From Bradyrhizobium sp. PSBB068 (GTDB taxonomy: Bacteria; Pseudomonadota; Alphaproteobacteria; Rhizobiales; Xanthobacteraceae), in the NCBI GenBank assembly GCA_016839165.1, contig CP069300.1:3782001-3846000 (forward strand): a DNA stretch of 64,000 bases, written 5' to 3'. The notes under the pieces were generated by a model, which made no database searches, was not told where the DNA came from, and worked only from the letters and a program-made list of their open reading frames with translations. Made by a program: the position numbers and the translations under genes. Shown here in pieces: positions 19,212 through 27,205 of this stretch (position 1 is its first letter; each line of letters begins with the position of its first letter).

Positions 19212-19595
19212 TCAGGAAAACAGCGGCGGAGCGCGGGCTTGTGCCGAGAAGCCGGCGGGCGAACGATCAAGGTCTGAGGCGAAATCAAGCCAGGCGATCC
19301 GGCTCGGCGCGCGCTCGACCGGCCGGGCAGCGACCTCGGGGTTATCAACGGGGGCACCGGTCTGCAGGACACTGCATGCGAAGCAACAGCCGTCGTGGGC
19401 ATCATGACCGGTCTGGTCAGACTGCCCGACGCCGGAGCCGGCATTGCCGTGGCAGATGGTGGCGGCCGCGAGCGGATCGGAGGCTGCAAGGCTCGCCGCC
19501 CAGCAGGCCCCGATCGGCGCAAAAATCTGCACCAGCAGGGCAACCAGAACTATGGGCAAAAATTTCTTAAGCGGCCGGCGCATCGCAAAACCCAT
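19212..19595 (-). CDS. DUF2946-like membrane/exported protein
   Basis: A 127-residue protein with an N-terminal hydrophobic segment (FLPIVLVALLVQIFAPIG) and a short exported part containing ATICHGNAGSG and GHDAHDGCCFACSV, a His/Cys cluster typical of DUF2946 proteins, which often precede copper TonB receptors. Metal binding is plausible from these residues. The C-terminal end is Arg/Pro rich without clear structure. Starts at 19595 or 19583 are both possible. It is the first gene of the copper cluster, 85 bases before the receptor. Confidence 0.75.
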   Translation of the reverse strand: MGFAMRRPLKKFLPIVLVALLVQIFAPIGACWAASLAASDPLAAATICHGNAGSGVGQSDQTGHDAHDGCCFACSVLQTGAPVDNPEVAARPVERAPSRIAWLDFASDLDRSPAGFSAQARAPPLFS

Positions 19596-19990
19596 CCGAG
19601 ACGGAACTAACCACCACGGGCGTCGAAAGTCGAGATCGTGGACACGCCCGGCTTCTTCCAGCTCGCGGAATTTGCCGAACGTGACGTTGGTGTCGCGGCT
19701 GCCTCACAAGCGGTCGTATCTCCTTACCCTACCACGTGTTTTCACACCAATGTCACAACCGGCAGTGGCACCATCCCAATCATTTCGCAAATTGCTCGAA
19801 ATTTGAACAATCGTTGCCGAAAATGATGACAAGGCTGGAAAGATGGTCTACCAATTCCCGCGCAGGTCAGCCGCGAGGTGTGTCCTGGTGGTCCAAGTCT
19901 CGGGAGGAGCCCGACGCGCACAAGCAGCGTCACCCCATCAATCAAGATCAAATCGAATTTTTGGGGCAAATAGGGTCGACACAATTTTTG
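19596..19990. other. Intergenic region; possible globin leader or small RNA
   Basis: About 395 bases between the divergent DUF2946 gene and the terminator before the globin gene contain no convincing ORF. On the plus strand a small hairpin, TCGGG-AGGAG-CCCGA (19900-19914), exposes a purine-rich loop. With the terminator at 19991-20020 it suggests a non-coding plus-strand transcript, either an independent small RNA or an attenuated globin leader. No family was recognised and no promoter is certain. Confidence 0.3.
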
Positions 19991-20020
19991 GAGCAGGGCT
20001 TGGCGCCCTGCTCTTTTTTT
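19991..20020 (+). terminator. Rho-independent terminator 21 bases upstream of the globin gene
   Basis: GAGCAGGGC-TTGGC-GCCCTGCTC followed by seven T. The 9-bp stem is perfect. No annotated plus-strand gene precedes it, so it must end an unannotated transcript or act as an attenuator in the globin leader. Confidence 0.85.
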
Positions 20021-20041
20021 GTGTGATGATCGCAAACCGCT

Positions 20042-20467
20042 ATGACCTCATCATCCAATCCAATCGAACGCAGCTTTGAACTCGCAGCAGCGGCTTGCGA
20101 TGATCTGACGCCGTTGGTCTATCGGCGCTTGTTTCGCGACCATCCCGAAGCACAGGCGATGTTTCGCACCGAAGGCAGCGAGCCGGTGAAAGGCTCGATG
20201 CTGCAGCTGACGATCGAAGCCATCCTCGATTTCGCGGGCGAACGCAGCGGGCGTTTTCGCCTGATCGAATCCGAGGTGTTCTCACATGACGCTTACGGCA
20301 CGCCGCGCGAACTGTTCGTCGCGTTCTTCGCGGTGATCGCGGACTGCCTTCGCGACATTCTTGGCGAGCAATGGTCGGGGGACATCGATGCTGCGTGGCA
20401 CAAGTTGCTCCGCGACATCGCGGCGATCGTGCAGCAGCAGCAACATCCCGTCGACGCGAGGGCGTAG
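20042..20467 (+). CDS. Single-domain globin
   Basis: A 141-residue haem-binding globin. RRLFRDHPEAQAMF (about residues 28-41) is the C/CD region and VFSHDAYG places the proximal histidine at residue 82; the rest is helical, ending in a Gln-rich tail (QQQQHP). It lacks the FAD/NAD reductase of flavohaemoglobins. Single-domain globins can bind oxygen or detoxify nitric oxide; the specific role is not shown. It is preceded at 21 bases by a strong terminator hairpin and followed after 86 bases by the ABC transporter genes on the same strand. Confidence 0.85.
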   Translation: MTSSSNPIERSFELAAAACDDLTPLVYRRLFRDHPEAQAMFRTEGSEPVKGSMLQLTIEAILDFAGERSGRFRLIESEVFSHDAYGTPRELFVAFFAVIADCLRDILGEQWSGDIDAAWHKLLRDIAAIVQQQQHPVDARA

Positions 20468-20553
20468 CGTCACCGTTCCGATTGTGACACACTCCCTTTA
20501 TCCGCGGCGCGTGCAACTGACGCTGACGGTCAAAAAACATGAGGGAGCAATCA

Positions 20554-21591
20554 ATGCCAGGCACCGACAAGGGGATGGACAAGGCGTCGACGACGCGGCG
20601 CGACCTTCTGCAAATGGCGGCGGCAGGTGGAGCTGCGGCCGGCCTGTTCGGCGGAATGGGCGTGACGACGTCCGCGCTCGCAGCTGAAACAGGACGCTCG
20701 GAAAAGCCGCTGAAGGCTGCATTCTCCAATGCCGGCCTGCAGGCGACGTGGTGCGCACAGGGCAAGCAGGCCGCCGAGTTCTGGGGCAAGCTGTTCAATG
20801 TCGAGGTCACCTGGTTCGACGGCCAGCTCGACGCCGTCAAGCAACGCGCCGCCATCGACAACATGGCCTCGCAGAAATGGGACTTCGTCGCGATCCAGGC
20901 GTTCGGCATCGGCACGCTGACCCAGCCGGTGCAGAAGATGATCGATGCCGGCACCCCGGTGATCGACATGGACACGCTGATTGCGCCGCTCGATCAGATC
21001 AACGTCCATTCGTTCCTCGCCCCCGACAACGAGTTCATGGGCGCCTCGGTGACGCAGGCGCTGTGCAACGCGATCGGCGGCAAGGGCAAGGTCATCATGA
21101 CCCAGGGCGCGCTCGGCCACACCGGCGCGCAGGGCCGTGCCAAGGGCTTCAACTCGGTCGTGAAGCAGTTCCCGAACATCGAGGTGCTGGATACCCAGCC
21201 CGCCGACTGGGACGTCTCCAAGACCGCCCGGCTCTGGGAAACCTATCTGACGAAGTATCCGCAGATCGACGCGGCATTCTTCCATAACGACGACATGGCG
21301 CTCGCGGCCTACAACATCATGAAGGCGCGCAACCGCACCAACATCCTGATCGGCGGCGTCGATGCCATGCCGCCGGCGATCCAGGCGGTCAGCGAAGGCC
21401 GGATGTTCGCCACCGTCCGCAACCCGTCCTGCCGCATCCATGGCGGCGCGATCGTGGCCGGCGTTGCTGCCGTGGTCGGCGGCGAGAAGAGCGGCCAGGG
21501 CATTCCGAAGAACGTCGTGACCGACGGTCCCGTCGTGACCAAGGCCAATGCCGCCGGCATGCAATGGATGGAGGATCACTTCCTGATCTGA
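20554..21591 (+). CDS. Sugar ABC transporter substrate-binding protein
   Basis: A 345-residue periplasmic binding protein of the RbsB type (type I fold, CUT2 transporters). The N-terminus has a twin-arginine signal (TTRRDLLQMAAAGG) ending at ALAAE. The ATG at 20554 follows GAGGGAG, better than the ATG at 20539. Sugar-binding-fold marks are AIQAFGIGTLTQPVQKMIDAGTPV, FHNDDMALAAYNIMKA and GGVDAMPPAIQAV. It is followed by the ATPase gene after 9 bases. The ligand is unknown; see the note on 5-methylthioribose. Confidence 0.92.
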   Translation: MPGTDKGMDKASTTRRDLLQMAAAGGAAAGLFGGMGVTTSALAAETGRSEKPLKAAFSNAGLQATWCAQGKQAAEFWGKLFNVEVTWFDGQLDAVKQRAAIDNMASQKWDFVAIQAFGIGTLTQPVQKMIDAGTPVIDMDTLIAPLDQINVHSFLAPDNEFMGASVTQALCNAIGGKGKVIMTQGALGHTGAQGRAKGFNSVVKQFPNIEVLDTQPADWDVSKTARLWETYLTKYPQIDAAFFHNDDMALAAYNIMKARNRTNILIGGVDAMPPAIQAVSEGRMFATVRNPSCRIHGGAIVAGVAAVVGGEKSGQGIPKNVVTDGPVVTKANAAGMQWMEDHFLI

Positions 21592-21600
21592 GCGGGCCGC

Positions 21601-23103
21601 ATGTCGCAGGGACGCTCGGCGATCCTCGAGTTGAACCAGATCACGAAGGCCTTCGGCGGCGTCGAAGCCCTTCGTGGGGTCGACTTCGCGCTGCACGCCG
21701 GCGAGATCCACGGTCTCGTCGGCGAGAACGGCGCCGGAAAAAGCACGCTGATGAAGATCATCGCCGGCGTGCATCCGGAATTCTCCGGCCGCTTCATGCT
21801 GGACGGCAAGGAGACCCGTTTCCGCTCCACCCGCGACGCGCATGCCGCCGGCATCGGCATGGTGCACCAGGAGCTCAGCGTCGCACCTGATCTCACCGTC
21901 GCCGAGAACGTCTTCCTCGGCAACCAGCCGACCAACCGCCTCGGCCTAGTGCAGTGGCGGCGGATGGCGCGCGAGGCCGGCGAGCAGCTGTCCCGGTTTG
22001 GCATCGATGTCGATCCGATGACGCGGCTCGGCGACCTGCCGATCGGCCTGCAGCAATTGATCGAGATCGCCCGCGTGCTGTTCTCCGGCGCCCGCATCAT
22101 CATCCTCGACGAGCCGACCTCCGCCCTTTCCCCGCCCGAGGTCGAGCGTCTGTTCGCGACGCTGCACAAGCTCCGCGACGAAGGCACCAGCATCGTCTTC
22201 ATCTCGCATTTCATCGAGGACATCCTGCGGGTCTCGGACGTCGTGACCGTGTTCCGCAACGGGCGCAAGATCGCCGAGACCGCATCCGCCGACACCACCA
22301 AGGGCGCGCTGATCGAGGCCATGATCGGCCGCGGCGGCGAGGCGCTGGAGCACAGCTACACCGATGACCTCATGCTCCCGCAAGCGAGCGCCGGAGCGGC
22401 CGTCCTCAGGGTGGACCAGCTTTCGCTCGGCCGCACCCTGCAGGACGTCTCGTTCGAGGCCCGCGCCGGCGAGGTGCTCGGCATCTACGGCTTCATGGGC
22501 TGCGGACAATTGGAGCTGTCGCGCATCCTGTTCGGCAAGCTCAAGCCGGACGGCGGTACGCTTGCGGTCGACGGCGCCGCGAAAACCTTCCGCAGCACCG
22601 CGGCCGCCCGGCGGGCCGGCGTGGCATTGGTGCCGGAGAGCCGGCGCGCCATGCTGTTCCACCAGGAGCCGGTCTACAAGAACATCTCGATCAGCATCCT
22701 CGAGCGGATCTCGGCGCTGCTGCTCAAGCCAGTGCGCGAGCGCGCCATCGCCCAGCGCCAGGTCGAGCAATTGCAGATCAGGCCGCCGGTGGTCGGCCTC
22801 GATCTCGGCATGCTCTCCGGCGGCAACCAGCAAAAGGTGGCGCTGGCGAAGTGGCTCACCTACCCGCCGCGCCTGCTGGTGCTGTGCGAGCCGACCCGCG
22901 GCATGGATGTCGGCGCCAAGAACGACGTGATCAACATCGTGCGCGATCTCCGTGCCAAGGGACTGGCGATCATCGTGCTGTCGAGCGAGCCGGAGACGGT
23001 GCTGTCGCTCGCGGACCGCATTCTGGTGCTGAAGCGCGGCGCGGTGGTGCGCGAATTCGCCGGCGAAGCCGTCAGTAAGGATCGGCTGCTCGAGGCAGCA
23101 TGA
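21601..23103 (+). CDS. Sugar ABC transporter ATP-binding protein (tandem NBDs)
   Basis: A 500-residue RbsA-like ATPase with two nucleotide-binding domains. Domain 1 (1-245) has Walker A GENGAGKST, a signature-like segment GLQQLIEIARVL and Walker B IIILDEPTSAL. Domain 2 (260-500) has a degenerate Walker A (GFMGCGQLE) but an intact signature (LSGGNQQKVALAKWL) and Walker B (LLVLCEPTRGMD). This asymmetry is normal for CUT2 transporters. It starts 9 bases after the binding-protein gene and ends 9 bases before the permease gene. Confidence 0.95.
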   Translation: MSQGRSAILELNQITKAFGGVEALRGVDFALHAGEIHGLVGENGAGKSTLMKIIAGVHPEFSGRFMLDGKETRFRSTRDAHAAGIGMVHQELSVAPDLTVAENVFLGNQPTNRLGLVQWRRMAREAGEQLSRFGIDVDPMTRLGDLPIGLQQLIEIARVLFSGARIIILDEPTSALSPPEVERLFATLHKLRDEGTSIVFISHFIEDILRVSDVVTVFRNGRKIAETASADTTKGALIEAMIGRGGEALEHSYTDDLMLPQASAGAAVLRVDQLSLGRTLQDVSFEARAGEVLGIYGFMGCGQLELSRILFGKLKPDGGTLAVDGAAKTFRSTAAARRAGVALVPESRRAMLFHQEPVYKNISISILERISALLLKPVRERAIAQRQVEQLQIRPPVVGLDLGMLSGGNQQKVALAKWLTYPPRLLVLCEPTRGMDVGAKNDVINIVRDLRAKGLAIIVLSSEPETVLSLADRILVLKRGAVVREFAGEAVSKDRLLEAA

Positions 23104-23112
23104 TGGAGTGGA

Positions 23113-24150
23113 ATGATGACGAGCACTGAGGGCGCGACGGCACGAGCGGATCACCAGCGGCCGCGCGGACTGGCGCCGTTCCTGCGCTCGCAGATGCGCA
23201 ACATCGCGCCGTTCCTGACCTTGATCTTCCTCAGCGCCTTCTTCGCGATCGCGAGCCCGTCGTTTGCGACCATCGACAATGTCGGCAATATCCTGACGCA
23301 GGTGTCGGTCACCGGCATCATCGCGGTCGGCCTCACCTTCGTGATCCTGTGCGCCGAGATCGACCTGTCGATCGCCAGCATCGCCAACGTCACCGGCATC
23401 GCGGTGGCGTACTTCACGCTGCAGGAATCCTACGTCAACATCGCCAACGTTCCGATGCCGGGCATCGTCGCGATCCTGCTGGCGCTGGCGCTGTGCGCGC
23501 TGCTCGGCCTTGTCAACGCGCTCGGGCTGACCGTGATCGGCATCCCCTCCTTCATCATGACGCTCGCCATGATGCAGATCGCGGCCGGCGTCTCGGCGCT
23601 TCTGGTGCGCGGCCAGATCGCCTACAAGGTGCCGGACCTGATCACGACGCTCGGCTCGGGCTCGATCGGCGGCATCCCCTGGATCGTGATCGTCGCTGCG
23701 GTGATGCTGCTCGGCGGCCATCTGGTGCTGACCTACACGCGGTTCGGCCGCTACGTCTACATGGTAGGCGGCAACCGCGAGGCCGCCGAATTTGCCGGCC
23801 TCAACGTCAAGCTCATCCTCGGCGCCGTGATGGTGATCTCGGCGGTCTGCTCGGGAATCGGCGGCATGCTCGGCGTCGCGCATTTCGGCAGCGCGCAGCA
23901 GAACGAATTCGACACCTATCTGCTGGACTCGATTGCGGCCGTGGTGGTCGGCGGCACCAGCCTGTTCGGCGGCCGCGGCGGCATCGGCAACACCATCGTC
24001 GGCCTGTTCGTGCTCGGCGTGCTCAACAACGGCCTCGACCACGTCAACATCGACAGCTTCCTGAAAATCCTGATCCGCGGCCTGATCCTGCTCGCTGCGC
24101 TGATCATCAACGTCTACGCGCAGCGGCTGCGGGAGCAAGCGGCGGATTAG
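23113..24150 (+). CDS. Sugar ABC transporter permease
   Basis: A 345-residue inner-membrane permease of the RbsC type, with about eight to ten hydrophobic segments. Family marks are GLTFVILCAEIDLSIASIAN, IPSFIMTLAMMQ, YTRFGRYVYMVGGNREAAEFAG and GGTSLFGGRGGIGNT. The start at 23113 (or the adjacent ATG at 23116) gives a soluble N-terminus of about 35 residues before the first helix. It is the third and last gene of the operon. Confidence 0.95.
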   Translation: MMTSTEGATARADHQRPRGLAPFLRSQMRNIAPFLTLIFLSAFFAIASPSFATIDNVGNILTQVSVTGIIAVGLTFVILCAEIDLSIASIANVTGIAVAYFTLQESYVNIANVPMPGIVAILLALALCALLGLVNALGLTVIGIPSFIMTLAMMQIAAGVSALLVRGQIAYKVPDLITTLGSGSIGGIPWIVIVAAVMLLGGHLVLTYTRFGRYVYMVGGNREAAEFAGLNVKLILGAVMVISAVCSGIGGMLGVAHFGSAQQNEFDTYLLDSIAAVVVGGTSLFGGRGGIGNTIVGLFVLGVLNNGLDHVNIDSFLKILIRGLILLAALIINVYAQRLREQAAD

Positions 24151-24197
24151 GTATGTTGATTTCTTGACGAATTGTTCGCACGCGGCCCTAGTCACGG

Positions 24198-24321
24198 CGT
24201 CGTCCCGGCGAAGGCCGGGACCCATACTCCGCGGCGGATGTTGTGAAGGGGACTCGTCGCTCCGGCGTCGCTCAATAATGACTGCCTGTGGTTATGGGTC
24301 CCGGCCTTCGCCGGGACGACG
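24198..24321. repeat. Palindromic intergenic repeat
   Basis: Two inverted arms of 29 bases frame the element. The left arm (24198-24226) begins CGTCGTCCCGGCGAAGG and the right arm (24293-24321) is its exact reverse complement, ending CCTTCGCCGGGACGACG. Each arm also has an internal GC-rich dyad. The 66 bases between are less symmetric. This is a familiar dispersed repeat type in Bradyrhizobium-like genomes. It may serve as a bidirectional terminator here; that is inference. Confidence 0.85.
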
Positions 24322-24414
24322 GCCGAATATGTGGCGTGCTCGTTCGTCGAAAATTTCCGAACAGGCCGGGCCGAACTGGCGCTAGTCTCTGGCGCGCAGC
24401 GGAGGGTTACGCCT

Positions 24415-24804
24415 TTGTCAGCATCAGCGGCACATCGCGAGATCAGCGGGAGGTTCGGCAGGACAATCGCCGTTGCAGTTGGACTTGCCCTGAGCCAGGC
24501 CGCGGGTGCAGCGCCGCCCGACAACCCTAATCCCGCGCTTGCCCCATGGTTTGAAAGCCTGAAGCAACCGGGCACCGGCGCGTCGTGCTGCTCGATTGCG
24601 GATTGCCGAACGGTCGAGTTCCGGCAGGACCGGGATGGCTACGAGGTATTGATCGATCGTCGCTGGAAGCTGTCGTCTCCATTCTGGCTGCGGGTCCCGC
24701 CGAACAGGATCATCGACAGAACCGACAACCCAACGAACCGCGCCGTGGTCTGTTTCACGCCTGAGGCCGGCATTCTCTGCTTCGTGCGTCCGGCCGAAAG
24801 CTAG
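24415..24804 (+). CDS. Small secreted Cys-containing protein of unknown function
   Basis: A 129-residue exported protein. The frame is open from an ATG at 24331, but a TTG at 24415 has a strong SD (GGAGGG, 8 bases upstream) and places a signal peptide (GRTIAVAVGLALSQAAGA) near the N-terminus, so I prefer the TTG. The mature domain has WFESLKQPGTGASCCSIADC, then FWLRVPPNRII and a C-terminal VVCFTPEAGILCFV, i.e. five cysteines. The CCS-x-A-DC motif is recurrent in small rhizobial secreted proteins; the function is not known. Confidence 0.65.
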   Translation: MSASAAHREISGRFGRTIAVAVGLALSQAAGAAPPDNPNPALAPWFESLKQPGTGASCCSIADCRTVEFRQDRDGYEVLIDRRWKLSSPFWLRVPPNRIIDRTDNPTNRAVVCFTPEAGILCFVRPAES

Positions 24805-24850
24805 TCGATGCCGTTGCGGCTTATCTTACACGACGATCGGTACGTCCCGT

Positions 24851-26158
24851 TCATCTGGCAAAATCGGGCTGCCAGTGGCGCAGTTCGCGGGCGGCATAGG
24901 TGACCGCGCCGATCGTCGTGTAGGACGGCGCCTCCAACATCATGTTGCGCGCGAGCTTGAGGCTGCGCGCCTCGCAGATCGCGCGCTGCTTCTCGTCCGC
25001 GATCCATTCGAAATCGATGTTGTGCGCGAGGCCGAGGATACGGCGTATGGTCTTGGCCGCGGCAAAACCGACCGTGTCCTGGAACAGCCGCGCCATGTAG
25101 GCCTGCCGTTCCGCCTCCAGCCGCGCAGCGCCTGCCTCGCTGTCGAATAGCGACGCCGGATAACCGTCGCCCCTCGCCTCGTTGCGCCACAGCTCGAGGA
25201 ACTTTCGCGAAAACCCGGTCCAGACACCCTCGATGGTTTCCAGCAACCACGCCTCGAACGATGCGCGCTCGCCCACCGAGCGCTCGTGGCCGGCGGAGGC
25301 CAGATAGGCCATCAGCAGGTTTCCGATGACGGCACCGATATCGAAGCCCATCGGGCCATAGAATGCGAACTCGGGATCGATCACCTTCGTCTCGCTTTCG
25401 GTGACCATGATCGAGCCGGTATGCAGGTCGCCGTGCAGCAGCGCCTCCGGGCTCACCATGAACTTCAGCTTGAGCCGGGAGATCGCGACATGGAGGTCGA
25501 GGTCCTCGCGGAAGGCGGCCGCGGTCGCGTCGAGATAGGGCGAGGTCCAGCGGTTCTGCTCGGCGATGCGATAGGGGTCTGTGAAGATCAGGTCCTCGGT
25601 AATCTTGCAGAGCGCATGGTTGCCGGCAAATGCAGCGATCCCCTCTTTCTTCTCCGCCGCCGACAATGCGAGATCGGACGAGAAGAACAGCGTCTGTGCC
25701 AGGAAGGTCGAGATATCCTCGACAAAGCGCGGATAGCGCGTGGCTCCGATCAGCCCCTTACGCATGATGATGTGCGGCTCGAGCAGCTCCATCGCGGTGA
25801 GCGCAAGCGGCGCGTCGTGATGCAGCACCGCCGGCACGAGGCCCGGCGCCAACCGTGCCTGATGCACCAGTGCCAGATGTTCGTAGTGCGCCCGCGACAG
25901 CGGCAGCGGCCAGCTCTCGCCAACCAGTCGGACATAGGGCAGCGCTTGCTTGACGGCGATGCCGCCGCTGCCGCCCTTGACGATGAAGACGAGGTTGAGA
26001 TTGCCGTCACCGACCTCGCTGACCGACCAGCCGGCCGGCGCGCCGCCGAGTTTCGCGACAATGGCCGGCAGCCCAGCGAGATAGTCCCGCAGATCGGCCT
26101 CGCGCAAGATTCGATACTGACCGGCCCCGGAGCTGCCGGGTTGCGCCTGCAGGTTCAT
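24851..26158 (-). CDS. mtnK: S-methyl-5-thioribose kinase
   Basis: MTR kinase phosphorylates 5-methylthioribose at O1 with ATP in the methionine salvage pathway. The 435-residue protein has the aminoglycoside-phosphotransferase-like fold: NLNLVFIVKG in the N-lobe, the catalytic loop HGDLHTGSIMV and the metal-binding DPEFAFYGPMGFDIG. The start at 26158 follows GGAGGGGCCAC; the open frame extends 49 codons further but without homology. mtnA, the usual partner, is not in the window. It converges with the secreted-protein gene upstream of it in coordinates. Confidence 0.93.
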   Translation of the reverse strand: MNLQAQPGSSGAGQYRILREADLRDYLAGLPAIVAKLGGAPAGWSVSEVGDGNLNLVFIVKGGSGGIAVKQALPYVRLVGESWPLPLSRAHYEHLALVHQARLAPGLVPAVLHHDAPLALTAMELLEPHIIMRKGLIGATRYPRFVEDISTFLAQTLFFSSDLALSAAEKKEGIAAFAGNHALCKITEDLIFTDPYRIAEQNRWTSPYLDATAAAFREDLDLHVAISRLKLKFMVSPEALLHGDLHTGSIMVTESETKVIDPEFAFYGPMGFDIGAVIGNLLMAYLASAGHERSVGERASFEAWLLETIEGVWTGFSRKFLELWRNEARGDGYPASLFDSEAGAARLEAERQAYMARLFQDTVGFAAAKTIRRILGLAHNIDFEWIADEKQRAICEARSLKLARNMMLEAPSYTTIGAVTYAARELRHWQPDFAR

Positions 26159-26475
26159 GTGGCCCCTCCTTCGATTGCCTCGGGGCAAGGTTGATCCTCG
26201 CTCCCGTTCCGGGATCGCGCCGGTGTCGGCCTTCCACCCGGAAGGATCATAGTTGCAGCAAACGCGGCCGGCGGCCAGCGCATAGCCTGCGATGTTCCAT
26301 TTCAATCCAACCGGTCCCCCTCATTTCTGAAACTTCATGTCAATGTATCCAGTCGTATCCCGCGGCGGAATGTCCGTGCGTGACGGGATTTGCGTCCCGT
26401 CACGCTGGATGTAACCTGCGGACGTCGAAACTTGTCGATCCGCAGCACAGGCATCGACCGCAAGCAAGTCGCACA

Positions 26476-27069
26476 ATGACCGACGACACCGAGACCATTT
26501 CGCTGCGTCACACCATGGTCGATGGTGTCCAGCAGGACGACGACTATGAGGTGATCTGGCGCGGCCTCCCGGTGGGCAGGATCATGCGGCAGCAGGACAG
26601 CCGGCAATGGTGGTGGGGCTGCAACGTCTATGGCCGGCCACCAGCCAGCGGCGACAGAGGTCCTGCGATCGATTTCAAGGACGGTCAGGTCCGCTTCAAG
26701 CTGGCGTGGGGCCGGCTCAGGCCGACCCTGACCGACGAGCAGATCGCGGTCGCGACGCGCCACGCGGAAGGACTGCGGAAGCAGACGGCCGGACAAGCCG
26801 TGGCGGCCACGCCGGACGTGGTTCAGGTCATGCAAAACAACCGCGGGGCGCTCCGGCATCGCGTGCTCAAGCCCGGCTCAATTGAATTCAATGGTGGTGC
26901 CATCGACTGTGTGATCCGCAACATCTCGGAGACAGGAGCCGCGCTCGAAGTCACCAGTCCGGTCGGCATCCCAGAGACCTTCAACCTGGTGATCCCCAGC
27001 GATCACACCAACCGTCCATGCCGGGTCGCCTGGCGCCGGGAGCGCCGCATCGGGGTCAGGTTCACGTAA
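26476..27069 (+). CDS. PilZ-domain protein
   Basis: A 197-residue cytoplasmic protein with a C-terminal PilZ domain (about 120-197), which binds the second messenger cyclic di-GMP. The two binding motifs are present: R-GAL-R at 123-127 and N-I-S-E-T-G at 149-154 (N-x-S-x-x-G). The N-terminal half (1-118) includes EVIWRGLPVGRIMRQ and a Trp-rich stretch (QWWWGCNVYGRP); I do not recognise it, but similar halves occur in other small rhizobial proteins. It is transcribed alone, divergently from mtnK. Confidence 0.8.
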   Translation: MTDDTETISLRHTMVDGVQQDDDYEVIWRGLPVGRIMRQQDSRQWWWGCNVYGRPPASGDRGPAIDFKDGQVRFKLAWGRLRPTLTDEQIAVATRHAEGLRKQTAGQAVAATPDVVQVMQNNRGALRHRVLKPGSIEFNGGAIDCVIRNISETGAALEVTSPVGIPETFNLVIPSDHTNRPCRVAWRRERRIGVRFT

Positions 27070-27205
27070 TCCTCTGGCCCGTCACGCAATTCCTTCGAGC
27101 CGCGCCCTCGCTCGTAGCAAGCGCGAGCGAAGCGATACCCCGGGACAGTGTTCCCGCAGGTCACTTTGCTCACGTACGCTACTAGTCGGCTTGCAGGGTT
27201 CATCG

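Noticed and set aside
26159..26330. Possible SAM-responsive riboswitch upstream of mtnK
   Set aside because: I looked for SAM-I, SAM-II and SAH riboswitch cores in the leader and saw none; only a small TTGCC-CCGA-GGCAA hairpin near the RBS.
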